A stretch of 64,000 nucleotides of DNA from Corallococcus sp. EGB. GTDB lineage: Bacteria > Myxococcota > Myxococcia > Myxococcales > Myxococcaceae. Position 1 is the first letter of the stretch. Each line of letters starts with the position of its first letter. The position numbers were made by a program, and so were the translations under genes. A model generated the notes under the pieces. The model was given only the letters and a program-made list of their open reading frames with translations. It was not told the origin of the DNA and ran no database searches. The stretch lies in the NCBI RefSeq assembly GCF_019968905.1, contig NZ_CP079946.1, positions 2,604,001 through 2,668,000 on the forward strand, written 5' to 3'. Of this stretch, positions 7,508 to 16,340 are shown piece after piece.

Positions 7508-9142
7508 ATGCCAGACATCATGCCATTGCGTCGTTTCTACCTGTCCTCCGCTCTCGTGCTGTCCGCCTCCGCCTGCACCGGCAACATCGGTGGGCAGGAC
7601 GCGGCGCCTGAAAGCGCGGCGGCACCCGCGCGGGTTCGCCGGCTGACTCGCGACGAGTACAACAAGTCCGCCTCCGCGGTGCTGGGCACGGAGGTCGACA
7701 TCGCCCAGGGCTTCGCCGCCGAGGACACCATCCTCGGCTTCTCCACGCACGAGCGGCTCCAGGTGACGTCGCTGCTGGCGGATCAAATCGACACCGCCGC
7801 GGTGGCGCTCGCGGAGCAGGGCAAGTCACAGCTCAGTGACCTCTACGCATGCCCCAAGGGCAAGACGCAGGACGATTGCGCGCGCGCCTTCATCCAGCGC
7901 GTGGGTGAGCGCGCCTTCCGCCGGCCGGTGACGGCCGAGGAGGAGACGGACCTGCTGGCCCTCTTCAACGAGGGCAAGAAGAACGGGACCATGGAGTCCG
8001 GCGCGGAGCTGGTGCTCCAGGCGCTCTTCTCCTCCGCGTCGTTCCTGTACCGCACGGAGCTGGGGCCGGAGAACGCGCGCAAGGGCCAGGTCGTGGAGCT
8101 GACGCCCTACGAGGTCGCCTCCGAGCTTTCCTACATGGTGACCGGTGGACCGCCGGACGCCGCGCTGCTCGCCTCCGCCAGGGCCGGCACGCTGTCCTCG
8201 CCGGACGAGCGTGAGGCCCAGGCGCGCCGCCTGCTCAAGACGGACGCGGCGCAGGCGAAGCTGCGCCAGTTCTTCATCGAGTGGCTGGGGCTGGGCGGCC
8301 TGGCCAAGGTGAACAAGAACAACCTCGTGTACCCGGACTACAGCGTGGACTTCCGCGACTCCATGGTCCGCGAGCGCGATGCCTTCATCGACTTCATCGT
8401 GAAGGAGCACTCGGGCTCCGTGGAGGAGCTGGTGGGCGCGAAGTACTCGTTCGTGGATGAGACGCTGGCGAACTTCTACGGCGGCCTCGAGCGCACCAAC
8501 GTGAACGACGACACGGGGATGGGCCGCGTGGCGCTTCCGCCGGAGCGCCAGGGCATCCTCACGCAGGCGGGCGTGATGTCCACGTACGCCCACTTCGACT
8601 CGTCCTCGCCCATCAAGCGCGGCAAGTTCGTGCTCACGCGCATGTTGTGCCGCACGGTGCCGGCGCCGCCGGCCAACGTGTCCACCATTCCCCCGGCCCT
8701 GTCCGACGACGCCACCACCCGCGAGCGCTTCGCGGCGCACACCAACAACCCGAACTGCTCCGGCTGCCACAAGATCATCGACCCCATGGGCTTCGGCATG
8801 GAGGACTTCGACGGGCTGGGCCAGTACCGCACGGAGGAGAACGGCAAGAAGGTGGACGCCAGCGGCGCGGTGATGGCCGCGGACGGCACCACCAACCTGG
8901 GCAGCTTCACGGGCGGCGCGCAGCTGGCCAACTTCCTGACCCGGAGCGAGGAGCTGGCCCACTGCGTGCCGCTCCAGCTCGTGCGCTATGCCCTGGGGCG
9001 CGACGAGCACGCCTCGGACGCGGAGCTGCTCAACGCCATGCGCACGGGCGCCTACCGCACGGACCACCTGAAAATCACCGAAGCGCTGGTCAGTCTGGTG
9101 CGCTCGACCTCCTTCACCCAGCGGCGTCTGCCCACCCGTTGA
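7508..9142 (+). CDS. DUF1592/DUF1588 domain lipoprotein (planctomycete-type cytochrome-like)
   Basis: 544 aa from ATG 7508. ATG 7520 is equally likely because the GAGGA site touches the first ATG. A lipoprotein signal ends in the lipobox SASAC. The domain order matches the multi-DUF family: an N-terminal DUF1587-like region (RRLTRDEYNKSASAVLG), DUF1595 (FIQRVGERAFRRPVTAEE), DUF1592, DUF1588 with the CxxCH motif NCSGCHKIIDPMGF, and C-terminal DUF1585. The CxxCH could bind one c-type haem. The family is usually co-encoded with DUF1552 proteins, as here 12 bp downstream. The biochemical role is unknown; an oxidative or extracellular-polymer function has been suggested. Confidence 0.9.
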   Translation: MPDIMPLRRFYLSSALVLSASACTGNIGGQDAAPESAAAPARVRRLTRDEYNKSASAVLGTEVDIAQGFAAEDTILGFSTHERLQVTSLLADQIDTAAVALAEQGKSQLSDLYACPKGKTQDDCARAFIQRVGERAFRRPVTAEEETDLLALFNEGKKNGTMESGAELVLQALFSSASFLYRTELGPENARKGQVVELTPYEVASELSYMVTGGPPDAALLASARAGTLSSPDEREAQARRLLKTDAAQAKLRQFFIEWLGLGGLAKVNKNNLVYPDYSVDFRDSMVRERDAFIDFIVKEHSGSVEELVGAKYSFVDETLANFYGGLERTNVNDDTGMGRVALPPERQGILTQAGVMSTYAHFDSSSPIKRGKFVLTRMLCRTVPAPPANVSTIPPALSDDATTRERFAAHTNNPNCSGCHKIIDPMGFGMEDFDGLGQYRTEENGKKVDASGAVMAADGTTNLGSFTGGAQLANFLTRSEELAHCVPLQLVRYALGRDEHASDAELLNAMRTGAYRTDHLKITEALVSLVRSTSFTQRRLPTR

Positions 9143-9154
9143 GCCCTGACTTCC

Positions 9155-10537
9155 ATGTCCCGCGACTTCTCCCGACGCAGCATCCTGAAGCTCCTGTCCG
9201 GCACGGCCATGGCGGCGCCCTTCGCGCACCTGCTCACCAGCTCCGTGGCCGAAGCGGCGGACGCCGCGCCCCTGCGCTTCATCGCGCTGTTCACGCCCCA
9301 CGGCTTGCTGCCGGAGTACTGGACGCCCAAGGGCAGTGACACGAACTTCAACATCGACTTCGAGAACTCCGTCCTCCAGCCGCTCCAGCGCCACCGCGAC
9401 AAGCTGCTGGTGCTGGACGGCCTGGACTACCGCGTCCTCTACGAGCACGGCCGCACCGGCCACGAGGGCGGCCCCGTCACCTTCCTCACCGGCAGCCAGG
9501 TGGAGGTCTCCAGCGGCGACGAGCTGCCCAACGGCCCGTCCCTGGACCAGGTGATTGGCAACGCGGTGGGGGGCTCCACCCAGTTCCGCTCGCTGCAGCT
9601 GCACGCCTACGAGCAGTTCGGCGCCCAGCACGTCTACAACAGCATCTCCTTCACGGAGAACGGCTCGCGCGTGCCGTTCGAGCTGAACCCCGCCAACGTC
9701 TACAAGCGCCTCTTTGGCGGCATGGGCGGCTCCGCGGCGGAGGCGCAGGCCATCCTGTCCAAGCGCAAGAGCCTCCTGGACTACCTCATCAAGGACGCCA
9801 CCCGGCTGAAGTCGCGCCTGGCCGCGGCGGAAGGCACCAAGCTGGACACGCACCTGGCGGCGCTGCGCGACATCGAGCGGCGGCTCACCCACACGGGCGC
9901 GCTCGGCTGCTCCAAGCCGCAGGAGCCCTCCGACGCGCTGAGCGACCTGGGCGACATCAACAACATGCCCGGGCTCACCGAGCTGCACATGGACCTCATC
10001 GCCCGCGCGTTCGCGTGTGATTTGACGCGCGTGGTGACCATGACCATCCCCGGGCCGTCCATGCCGTGGATTGGCATCGACGAGGACATCCACAACGACA
10101 TCGCTCACCGCACGGACGTCCAGAGCGAGCCCCAGCGCACGCAGATCCGCCTGCGCATGGTGCAGGTGCAGCGCTGGTACACCGAGCAGGTGGCGCGGCT
10201 GATGGACGCGCTCAAGTCCATCCCGGAGGGCAGCGGCACGGTGCTCGACAACACCCTCATCCTGTGGGGGAACGAGCTGGGTGACGCCGCCGGCCACATG
10301 AACGTGTCCATCCCCACGGTGCTGGCGGGCGGCGCGGGCGGGAAGTTCCGCATGGGCCGCATGCTGTCCCTGCGCCCCGGCAAGGATCCGCTGGGCACGT
10401 GGAAGGGCCCGGGCAACCCGCTGCCGGGCGCCGTGGAGCACAACAAGCTGCTCACCTCCATTGCCCAGGCCTTCGGGGTGAACGTGGACCGCTTCGGCCA
10501 CCCGGACTACACGGGCACGCTGCCCGGCCTCACCTGA
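9155..10537 (+). CDS. DUF1552 domain protein with Tat-like signal
   Basis: 460 aa. The N-terminus SRRSILKLLSGTAMAAP is a twin-arginine type signal peptide, so export of a folded, possibly cofactor-bearing protein is expected. The rest matches DUF1552: FIALFTPHGLLPEYWTP, VLDGLDY, GHEGGPVTFLTG, then DLTRVVTMTI and ILWGNELG. It resembles the alkaline-phosphatase/sulfatase-like DUF1501 group only in general layout. It is co-transcribed with the DUF1592 gene and closed by a hairpin at 10563-10598. The pair is a recurrent gene couple of unknown biochemical function. Confidence 0.9.
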   Translation: MSRDFSRRSILKLLSGTAMAAPFAHLLTSSVAEAADAAPLRFIALFTPHGLLPEYWTPKGSDTNFNIDFENSVLQPLQRHRDKLLVLDGLDYRVLYEHGRTGHEGGPVTFLTGSQVEVSSGDELPNGPSLDQVIGNAVGGSTQFRSLQLHAYEQFGAQHVYNSISFTENGSRVPFELNPANVYKRLFGGMGGSAAEAQAILSKRKSLLDYLIKDATRLKSRLAAAEGTKLDTHLAALRDIERRLTHTGALGCSKPQEPSDALSDLGDINNMPGLTELHMDLIARAFACDLTRVVTMTIPGPSMPWIGIDEDIHNDIAHRTDVQSEPQRTQIRLRMVQVQRWYTEQVARLMDALKSIPEGSGTVLDNTLILWGNELGDAAGHMNVSIPTVLAGGAGGKFRMGRMLSLRPGKDPLGTWKGPGNPLPGAVEHNKLLTSIAQAFGVNVDRFGHPDYTGTLPGLT

Positions 10538-10562
10538 GCTGGCCTCAAGGCCTCCCAAAGAC

Positions 10563-10598
10563 AACGGGAGCGGGCCCTTCGTGGACCCGCTCCCGTTT
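10563..10598. terminator. Rho-independent terminator
   Basis: A strong GC-rich hairpin (arms acgggagcggg and cccgctcccgt) is followed by tttt on the plus strand. It lies between the convergent DUF1552 and esterase genes and could serve both. Confidence 0.8.
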
Positions 10599-10623
10599 TC
10601 ATTTCAGGGACGGACGGTGGGGC

Positions 10624-11928
10624 CTACCCGCCGAGCGCGCCGTTGATGAGGGGCGCGAGGATGCTCATGCCGGCGTCTTCCTTGTTGTAGTTGTTGGCCG
10701 GCTCATAGACGCGGACGCGCTGGTTGTTGTTGATGAAGCGCGTCAGGAAGACGTCCATGGGGATCATCTCGCTGTGGCAGGCCCAGGACTGCCACGGGCT
10801 GTCGATGTACTCGTACCAGTACTTCTTCTCCATCTTCTGGCAGGCGTGCGCGCCCACGAAGGTGATGATGGTGCTGCAGTGGCTGGCGTTGATGTCGCGC
10901 TGGTGCGGGATGAAATAGCTGAAGTTGTTGTACTTGTTCAGCTCGTTCACGAACGCGTCCTGGTCCTGCTTCCAGTACGCGTGGATGGACGCCTCGTCGT
11001 TGGGCGTCTTGAAGCGCTCATACGAATAGCGCGAGTAGTTGTAGTCCATGGTGTAGCCCGTGTACGCGAGCTGATCATTCGGGAACTCCGTGGCCACCAT
11101 GCGGTTGATGCTGCCCATGTCGTTGATGCTGAAGCTGGCCGGCAGCTGGCTGAACACCGAGTCCAGGTTCCACGACGAGCGGATCTTGTCGTGCAGCGGG
11201 CGCGACAGGGAGTTCGCGTTCGGCGCCATGAAGATGGGGCCGGAGTCGTTGATCATGTACCCCTTGGCCGGGTTGATGGCCTTGCGGATGAAGTAGTAGC
11301 CGGCGGAGGTGGACGTGCCGCCCGCGCTGTAGCCCGTCACCAGCAGCTTCTGCACGTTGGGGAAGTTCTGCTTGGCGTAGTTCGCCGCGGCCAGCGTGTT
11401 GGTGTAGCCGTTGTGGTACCAGGTGAGCGGCGCCTGGCCGCCGGTGGTGTCCACGTACGTCTTGGCGTTGTTGCCGATGTGCACGTCGCCCGTGCAGTAC
11501 GGCATGTAGACGATGTTCCAATCCTTCGTCACCAGGTCCTTGCGGGAGCGGAAGGGCAGGCCCGGGTCCGCCCCGTTGACGATGGGGGACACGTACTTCG
11601 CCGTGAACTGCTTCATGTAGTCGTCGGCGATGCCGTTGGGGTTCGCCGCGCCCAGGATGCCCAGGCGGCCGCTACAGGAATCGTAGTCCCAGCACGCGCC
11701 ACCGCCCTCCATCATGAAGAGCAGGTTGGGCGAGTTCGTGCGGTGCACGAAGAACTTGTACTGCGAGCCGTTGCCACACTTCGTGCCGGGCAGCGTCACC
11801 TTCTGCCAGTCGTAGTTGTTGCCGCCGTCCACCAGCACGTCGACGATGCCTTCCACCAGCACTTCGGCATGCGCGGCGCCCACGGGGGCGGAGAGGGCCA
11901 GAAGGCTCATCCAGAGAAGACTTCTCAT
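10624..11928 (-). CDS. Secreted pectinacetylesterase/Notum-family esterase
   Basis: 434 aa from ATG 11928, preceded by GGAGGA; the open frame upstream of it is not coding-like. It has a Sec signal peptide ([19 protein letters not shown]). Family features are [17 protein letters not shown] (oxyanion loop), [13 protein letters not shown] and the nucleophile motif [16 protein letters not shown] late His in [10 protein letters not shown] may complete the triad. Pectinacetylesterases and Notum remove acyl groups from polysaccharides or proteins. In a predatory soil bacterium an extracellular deacylase is plausible; the substrate is unknown. Confidence 0.85.
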   Translation of the reverse strand: MRSLLWMSLLALSAPVGAAHAEVLVEGIVDVLVDGGNNYDWQKVTLPGTKCGNGSQYKFFVHRTNSPNLLFMMEGGGACWDYDSCSGRLGILGAANPNGIADDYMKQFTAKYVSPIVNGADPGLPFRSRKDLVTKDWNIVYMPYCTGDVHIGNNAKTYVDTTGGQAPLTWYHNGYTNTLAAANYAKQNFPNVQKLLVTGYSAGGTSTSAGYYFIRKAINPAKGYMINDSGPIFMAPNANSLSRPLHDKIRSSWNLDSVFSQLPASFSINDMGSINRMVATEFPNDQLAYTGYTMDYNYSRYSYERFKTPNDEASIHAYWKQDQDAFVNELNKYNNFSYFIPHQRDINASHCSTIITFVGAHACQKMEKKYWYEYIDSPWQSWACHSEMIPMDVFLTRFINNNQRVRVYEPANNYNKEDAGMSILAPLINGALGG

Positions 11929-12209
11929 GCGGCTTCCTCCAAGAGGGGGAGTGAGTGGGGTTGCGGTCGCGGATGATACGTTCTTGTTTATCAGCCGGAA
12001 GCAGGGAAACTTCGCTTGCGGTGAAAAATTCGAATTCCGCGTGGAGTGCAGCATTCCATCCGAGGGGATGGGGATTGTCGCCGTGCGTCAGTCAGGAACT
12101 GGGAATTGACGCGCAAGGACATGTTTTAAATGTATCAATTGCGCGGTGCGTTGCCGGCATGGGCTGACGCGGGTTGCGGTGGGCGCGGGGCGCGCGGTAT
12201 GGCTTTGGC
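11929..12209. promoter_or_regulatory. Divergent intergenic region, locally AT-rich
   Basis: This 281-bp gap separates the esterase (leftward) from a membrane-anchored hypothetical (rightward). It holds unusually AT-rich patches for this genome (ttgtttatc near 11985, gaaaaattcgaattc near 12025, tgttttaaatgtatcaatt near 12122), as expected for divergent promoters. No -35/-10 pair or operator can be assigned with confidence. Confidence 0.4.
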
Positions 12210-12884
12210 ATGAGCACACGCGCGCGATGGCAGCTGCCCCTGGGCACGGCGGGAGTCCTGGTCCTGGCGGTGGGGGCGTGGCTTGTCTTGGGTGGGCAGA
12301 CGCCGGAGGACACCGCGCCGCCGCCCGCGCCCGTGGCGCAGGCCCCCGCGCCGCCGCCCGTGTTCGCGTCCACGCCGGCGGTGCCCCGCGCGAAGGATGG
12401 CGGGCTGGACCTGGTGGGCGCGGCGACGGCCCAGGTGCGGGCGGCGCCGGAGGAAGAGGAGGCCCGCCCCTACCCGGTGGACCTGGAGGCGCTGCGCGCG
12501 AAGCTGCCGGGCAACCTGTACTGGGACACGGACGTGCCCACGAAGGACCCCGAGGAGCTGGCCCGCCGCGAGGGCGTGAAGGCGAAGTGGAACGCGCTCT
12601 ACGGCAAGGTGCTGTCCAACGAGGCCACGGAGGAGGAGGTGCACCAGTACTACGAGCACCGCCGCCAGGTGTCCGAGGACGCCATCACCTTCGCCACCAC
12701 GGTGCTGCAGGACTACGGCGACAAGCTGCCGGAGGAGCACCGGGGCCTGTTGGAGCTGAGCGTGAACATGCACCGCACGCGCCTGGCGGAGATTCCGCGC
12801 CAGGAGTCGGAGGCGCTCGCCCGCCGCGAGGCCCACGCCCAGCGGCAGAAGGAGTGGCGGGCCGGCGGCGCACGCCAGCCCTGA
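12210..12884 (+). CDS. Membrane-anchored hypothetical protein
   Basis: 224 aa from ATG 12210. One N-terminal transmembrane segment (LGTAGVLVLAVGAWLVLG) is followed by a long Pro/Ala-rich linker and a charged, helical C-terminal region with coiled-coil character (EATEEEVHQYYEHRRQ, later ESEALARREAHAQRQKEW). I do not recognise a family. The layout suggests a periplasmic domain tethered to the inner membrane. It is convergent with the helicase gene, with only 4 bp between stops. Confidence 0.65.
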   Translation: MSTRARWQLPLGTAGVLVLAVGAWLVLGGQTPEDTAPPPAPVAQAPAPPPVFASTPAVPRAKDGGLDLVGAATAQVRAAPEEEEARPYPVDLEALRAKLPGNLYWDTDVPTKDPEELARREGVKAKWNALYGKVLSNEATEEEVHQYYEHRRQVSEDAITFATTVLQDYGDKLPEEHRGLLELSVNMHRTRLAEIPRQESEALARREAHAQRQKEWRAGGARQP

Positions 12885-12888
12885 GCCA

Positions 12889-15024
12889 TCAGCCCTGCAC
12901 GGGGTCGCCCGCGCCGGGGAAGCTGCGGATGAGCGGGGAGCGCACGGCGGAGGAGGCCACCCACAGCTGGTGGGAGGCGCGCGTGACGGCGACGTGCAGC
13001 CGGCGGCGGGCCTCGTCGTCCGCGGGGTAGGCGCGTGCGGTGACGTCCGGGAGGAGGACGTAGTCGAACTCCAGGCCCTTCACGTTGTCCACGTCCGTCA
13101 CGTCCACGCCGGGCTCGAAGGAGAAGTCGCCCTCCAGCACCAGCCGCGCCCAGGGCATCTCCCGGATGACGCGGTGGAAGGACTGGGCGGCCTCGCGGCT
13201 GCTGGCGATGACGCCCACGGAAGCGTGCGGCTCGCGCAGCACCAGGTCTCGCAGGGCGTCTCCCAGGAAGAGCCAGGCCTGGGCCTCGTCCGGGAAGTGG
13301 TGGAAGCCCACGGGCGCGCCCTCGCGGCCGGCCCGGGCGGCGTTGGCGGGGGACTGTGAGCCCAGCACGTGCTGCGCCAGCTCCACCACCGGGCGCGGGC
13401 AGCGGTAGGACACCTGGAGCCGGCAGGTGGCGGCGTCGCGGATGCCCAGCTCGCCCAGGGCCGCGTCCCAGCCGGCGAAGCCCGCCGTCGTCTGTTGCAC
13501 CTCGTCGCCCGCGAGCGTGCAGCTGCGGCCGTGGGCGAGCAGCTGGCTGACGACGAAGAGCTCGAAGAGGGAGAAGTCCTCCGCCTCGTCCAGCACCACG
13601 TGGGCCAGCCGTTCCGCGCCCAGCGCGCCCCGCTGCGCCTTGAGGAACATCAGGGCGGGCAGGTCGTCCGCGTCCACGGTGCCCGCGAGCGCGTCCGGGG
13701 TGTCCTCTTCAATGGCGCGCCCGTCCACGGTGACGAGGCGGTCCTCGTCGAAGCCCTTGTACTGGCGCGACAGCGGCGTGGCGGTCTGCTGCTTCGTGTG
13801 CTCCAGCACCTCCTCCACCACGGTGAGGGGCAGCTCCCCCTTCGCGTCCGCCACCACGGCCTCCAGGAAGGCGCGGTCGAGGTACGCGTCCGCCAGCTTG
13901 ATGCGCAGCCGGTCCAGCGTGGGGGGCAGGGGCTTGCCCTTGAAGACGGGCACGCGGTCCGCCAGCGCCCGGCGCAGGGCGGGGTGGCGCTTGAAGCGCG
14001 AGACGAGCGCGGGCGTGTCCGGGGACAGCTTGATGCCCGGCACGCTGAAGGCGGAGCGCGCGGTGGCCAGCGACCAGGCCTCCAGCGTCTGCACGGACAC
14101 CTTGCCCAGGCCCAGCGGCGCGAGCAGCCGGCGCGTGAGCCGGGCCAGGCCCGCCTCCGGCACGACGACCTGGACGCGCGCCTGCGGGTACGTCTTCGCG
14201 TCGTCGAAGACGACCTTGGCCAGCCGGTGCAGCGCCACCGTCGTCTTGCCGCTGCCCGCGCTGCCCAGCACCAGGAGCGGCTGCTCCGGGCCGGTGCTGA
14301 CGGCGGCGTACTGCTCCGCGTCCAGGAGCGCCGTCACCCCGAAGGCGTCCTCGACGTGCGTGGTGCCCCGGCCCACGCCCAGGACGCCCGGACGCGCGGC
14401 GGTGCCGCTGCCGCCCCCGAGCACGGAGGCCGCGTCGCGCCCGCGCGCGTGCCAGCGGCCCTGGGCATCGCGCTGGAGCAGGTGCGGGCCGGTGCTGATG
14501 CGGGTGAGGACGCCCTTCTCGATGATGACCAGCCGGCGCGCCTCCACCTCGCCCTCGGAGAGCCGCTCGCCGAAGTACTCCTCGAACGCGTCGCCCTCCT
14601 CGTAGTTGTAGAAGACGCGGGCCACGGGGGCGAAGCGCCAGTCGATGACGCGCACCCCGGCGCCCAGGTTGGCGAAGCTGGTGCGGCCGAGCAGGTAGTC
14701 GCGCGCGCCGGTGGGCCCGGACAGGCGCAGGTGCGCGAAGTAGGGCGCGTTCGAATCCGGCAGCGGCACGGTCTCCTGCCGCTCCAGCATGGAGCGCACC
14801 TCGTTCATCTGGGTGAAGACGTGCGGCAGGTCCGCGGCGTGCGCCGTGGTGGCGTCGTCGCGCAGCACCTGCAGCTGCGCCAGCAGGCCCTGGGTGTCCA
14901 GCGTGCGCTCCGCGGCCTGCCGGCGCGCCTCCGCCAGCGCCTGCTGCACGCGTGACAGCAGGGCCTCCTCCTCGGCGATGAGCGCGAGCGCCTCGGGCGA
15001 CAGCTCCTGCTCCTGGCCGACCAT
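12889..15024 (-). CDS. HelD-like / helicase IV-like UvrD-family ATPase
   Basis: 711 aa from ATG 15024 (GGAAGG upstream); a much longer open frame upstream is not coding-like. A coiled N-terminal arm (EEALLSRVQQALAEARR) is followed by a beta-rich segment with VIDWRFAPVARVFY, typical of HelD-type proteins. Next come Walker A GSAGSGKT at 254-261, a late UvrD core with LDEAEDFS, SYRCPRPVVELA, and a C-terminal VKGLEFDYVLLPDV. HelD proteins pull stalled RNA polymerase off DNA; helicase IV acts on DNA. Which applies is not decidable here. Cytoplasmic, single gene. Confidence 0.85.
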   Translation of the reverse strand: MVGQEQELSPEALALIAEEEALLSRVQQALAEARRQAAERTLDTQGLLAQLQVLRDDATTAHAADLPHVFTQMNEVRSMLERQETVPLPDSNAPYFAHLRLSGPTGARDYLLGRTSFANLGAGVRVIDWRFAPVARVFYNYEEGDAFEEYFGERLSEGEVEARRLVIIEKGVLTRISTGPHLLQRDAQGRWHARGRDAASVLGGGSGTAARPGVLGVGRGTTHVEDAFGVTALLDAEQYAAVSTGPEQPLLVLGSAGSGKTTVALHRLAKVVFDDAKTYPQARVQVVVPEAGLARLTRRLLAPLGLGKVSVQTLEAWSLATARSAFSVPGIKLSPDTPALVSRFKRHPALRRALADRVPVFKGKPLPPTLDRLRIKLADAYLDRAFLEAVVADAKGELPLTVVEEVLEHTKQQTATPLSRQYKGFDEDRLVTVDGRAIEEDTPDALAGTVDADDLPALMFLKAQRGALGAERLAHVVLDEAEDFSLFELFVVSQLLAHGRSCTLAGDEVQQTTAGFAGWDAALGELGIRDAATCRLQVSYRCPRPVVELAQHVLGSQSPANAARAGREGAPVGFHHFPDEAQAWLFLGDALRDLVLREPHASVGVIASSREAAQSFHRVIREMPWARLVLEGDFSFEPGVDVTDVDNVKGLEFDYVLLPDVTARAYPADDEARRRLHVAVTRASHQLWVASSAVRSPLIRSFPGAGDPVQG

Positions 15025-15355
15025 GACGTCTTCCTTTCCGCCCGTGGGCACCCTGGGCGCGTGCAAGGTGAACGCTGGCCCACGCCGGGTCAACCCGTTG
15101 GATTTCCGGGCCATCTTGCTAGATTGGGGATCGCGGCCGAGGTGCCCACCCGGCGTCCCCGTTTCCCTCCTCCCGCGGCCGGGCCTCCCATCCACCGTGC
15201 CAGGTTGCCTCCCCATGGGGTGGTGTGGATGTCCGCGACTGGGCGATGCCTTGGGTTGTCTGTCGAATGCGGCGCACGCCGGATGCGGGTGGCTTCTAAC
15301 GGCACGCGCGGCTTGCTTCCTTGCGCATCCATCCCGAACACGGAGGAAGTACCGG
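15025..15355. other. Divergent intergenic region
   Basis: 331 bp between the leftward helicase and the rightward outer-membrane protein gene. I see no conserved RNA, repeat or ORF of note. The GGAGGA at about 15342-15347 is the ribosome-binding site of the next gene. Promoters for both genes must lie here but are not assignable by eye. Confidence 0.4.
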
Positions 15356-16210
15356 ATGACCTTGATGAACGCGCCGTTCCGCTGGACGCTGTCGCTCGCC
15401 GCCGCGCTGGGAATCGTCACGTCGGCGGGGGCCCAGGAGCCGGAGCCCCAGACGGAGACGGAGACGTCCACGACGACGACCACCACCACCACGATGAACT
15501 CGGAGGAGATGGCGGAGCCCGCGGGGAAGCACCACCACCAGGGCCGCATCGGGCCGCAGTTCGCGGTGAGCGGCAACGTGGGCTTCGGCCTGGGCTACGT
15601 CTACACGAACGGCCAGAGCCCGACGGGCGGGTTGGAGGACCTGAAGATCACCCAGTCCGCGAAGATCTCCTTCCCCATCATCGCGGAGCTGGGCTTCCGG
15701 GTGACGCCGCGCTTCTACCTGGGCGCGTGGGGAAGCTGGGAGCCGGTGCTGAACAAGCGGAACGCGCTGTCGTGCCCGGAGGGCTTCAGCTGCCATACCT
15801 TCCAGTGGCGCGTCGGGCCGGAGCTCCGCTACCACCTCCGGCCGGACCTGGGCTTCGATCCGTGGATTGGTCTGGGCCTGGGCCTGGAGGTCCTCAAGAG
15901 CCACGTGGAGGGAGACACGCAGGTGCAGGTCGCGCCGGGTGTGTCGCTCCCCACGCACGTGGACACGCACGTCACGGACCGGGGCATCACGATCGCGCGG
16001 GTCACGCTGGGCGGCGACATCCGCGTGACGCGGGCCCTGGCGCTGGGGCCCATCATCAGCGCGTCGGTGGGCCAGTACACGGTGCGCACCGGTCACCAGA
16101 CGCTGGACATCACCGGCGTGGGCAGCAGGGATCAGTCGCTCTCGCCCGTGGATGACGGCTTCCACGCGCTGTTCACCGTGGGCATCCGGCTGGCGTTCGT
16201 GCCCATGTAG
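15356..16210 (+). CDS. Outer-membrane beta-barrel protein
   Basis: 284 aa from ATG 15356 with an ideally spaced GGAGGA. It has a Sec signal peptide (LSLAAALGIVTSAGAQ). A low-complexity run of threonines (residues about 38-47) and a HHH patch follow. The rest alternates aromatic and polar residues typical of beta strands (FAVSGNVGFGLGYVYTNG, PRFYLGAWGSWEPVL, WIGLGLGLEVL) and ends in an amphipathic strand (FTVGIRLAFVPM). It is probably an OmpA/OmpX-like 8-10-stranded barrel of unknown function. Confidence 0.8.
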   Translation: MTLMNAPFRWTLSLAAALGIVTSAGAQEPEPQTETETSTTTTTTTTMNSEEMAEPAGKHHHQGRIGPQFAVSGNVGFGLGYVYTNGQSPTGGLEDLKITQSAKISFPIIAELGFRVTPRFYLGAWGSWEPVLNKRNALSCPEGFSCHTFQWRVGPELRYHLRPDLGFDPWIGLGLGLEVLKSHVEGDTQVQVAPGVSLPTHVDTHVTDRGITIARVTLGGDIRVTRALALGPIISASVGQYTVRTGHQTLDITGVGSRDQSLSPVDDGFHALFTVGIRLAFVPM

Positions 16211-16340
16211 CACCGCGTGGTGGCGCTCCGGTGCTCTCGCTGCACCGGGCCGGCCAGCCGCTGTCCTTCACGTTCAGCCGCGCACGCGGAAGGCCGTGCG
16301 GCTTGAAAGCGCGGGGCGGGCCCTGCCAGCATCCGGTGCC

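Noticed and set aside
7826-10564. 912-codon minus-strand open frame under the DUF1592/DUF1552 genes
   Set aside because: Composition typical of an antisense shadow (Val/His/Gln/Arg-rich) and no start signal; the plus-strand genes have clear families.
10399-11976. 525-codon plus-strand frame across the esterase gene
   Set aside because: Antisense to a gene with a signal peptide, GGAGGA site and GYSAGG motif; the frame itself has no domain.
15290-15320. Possible sigma-54 -24/-12 promoter (ggcacg ... ttgc) before the outer-membrane gene
   Set aside because: The spacing between GG and GC is 12 instead of the required 10 bases.
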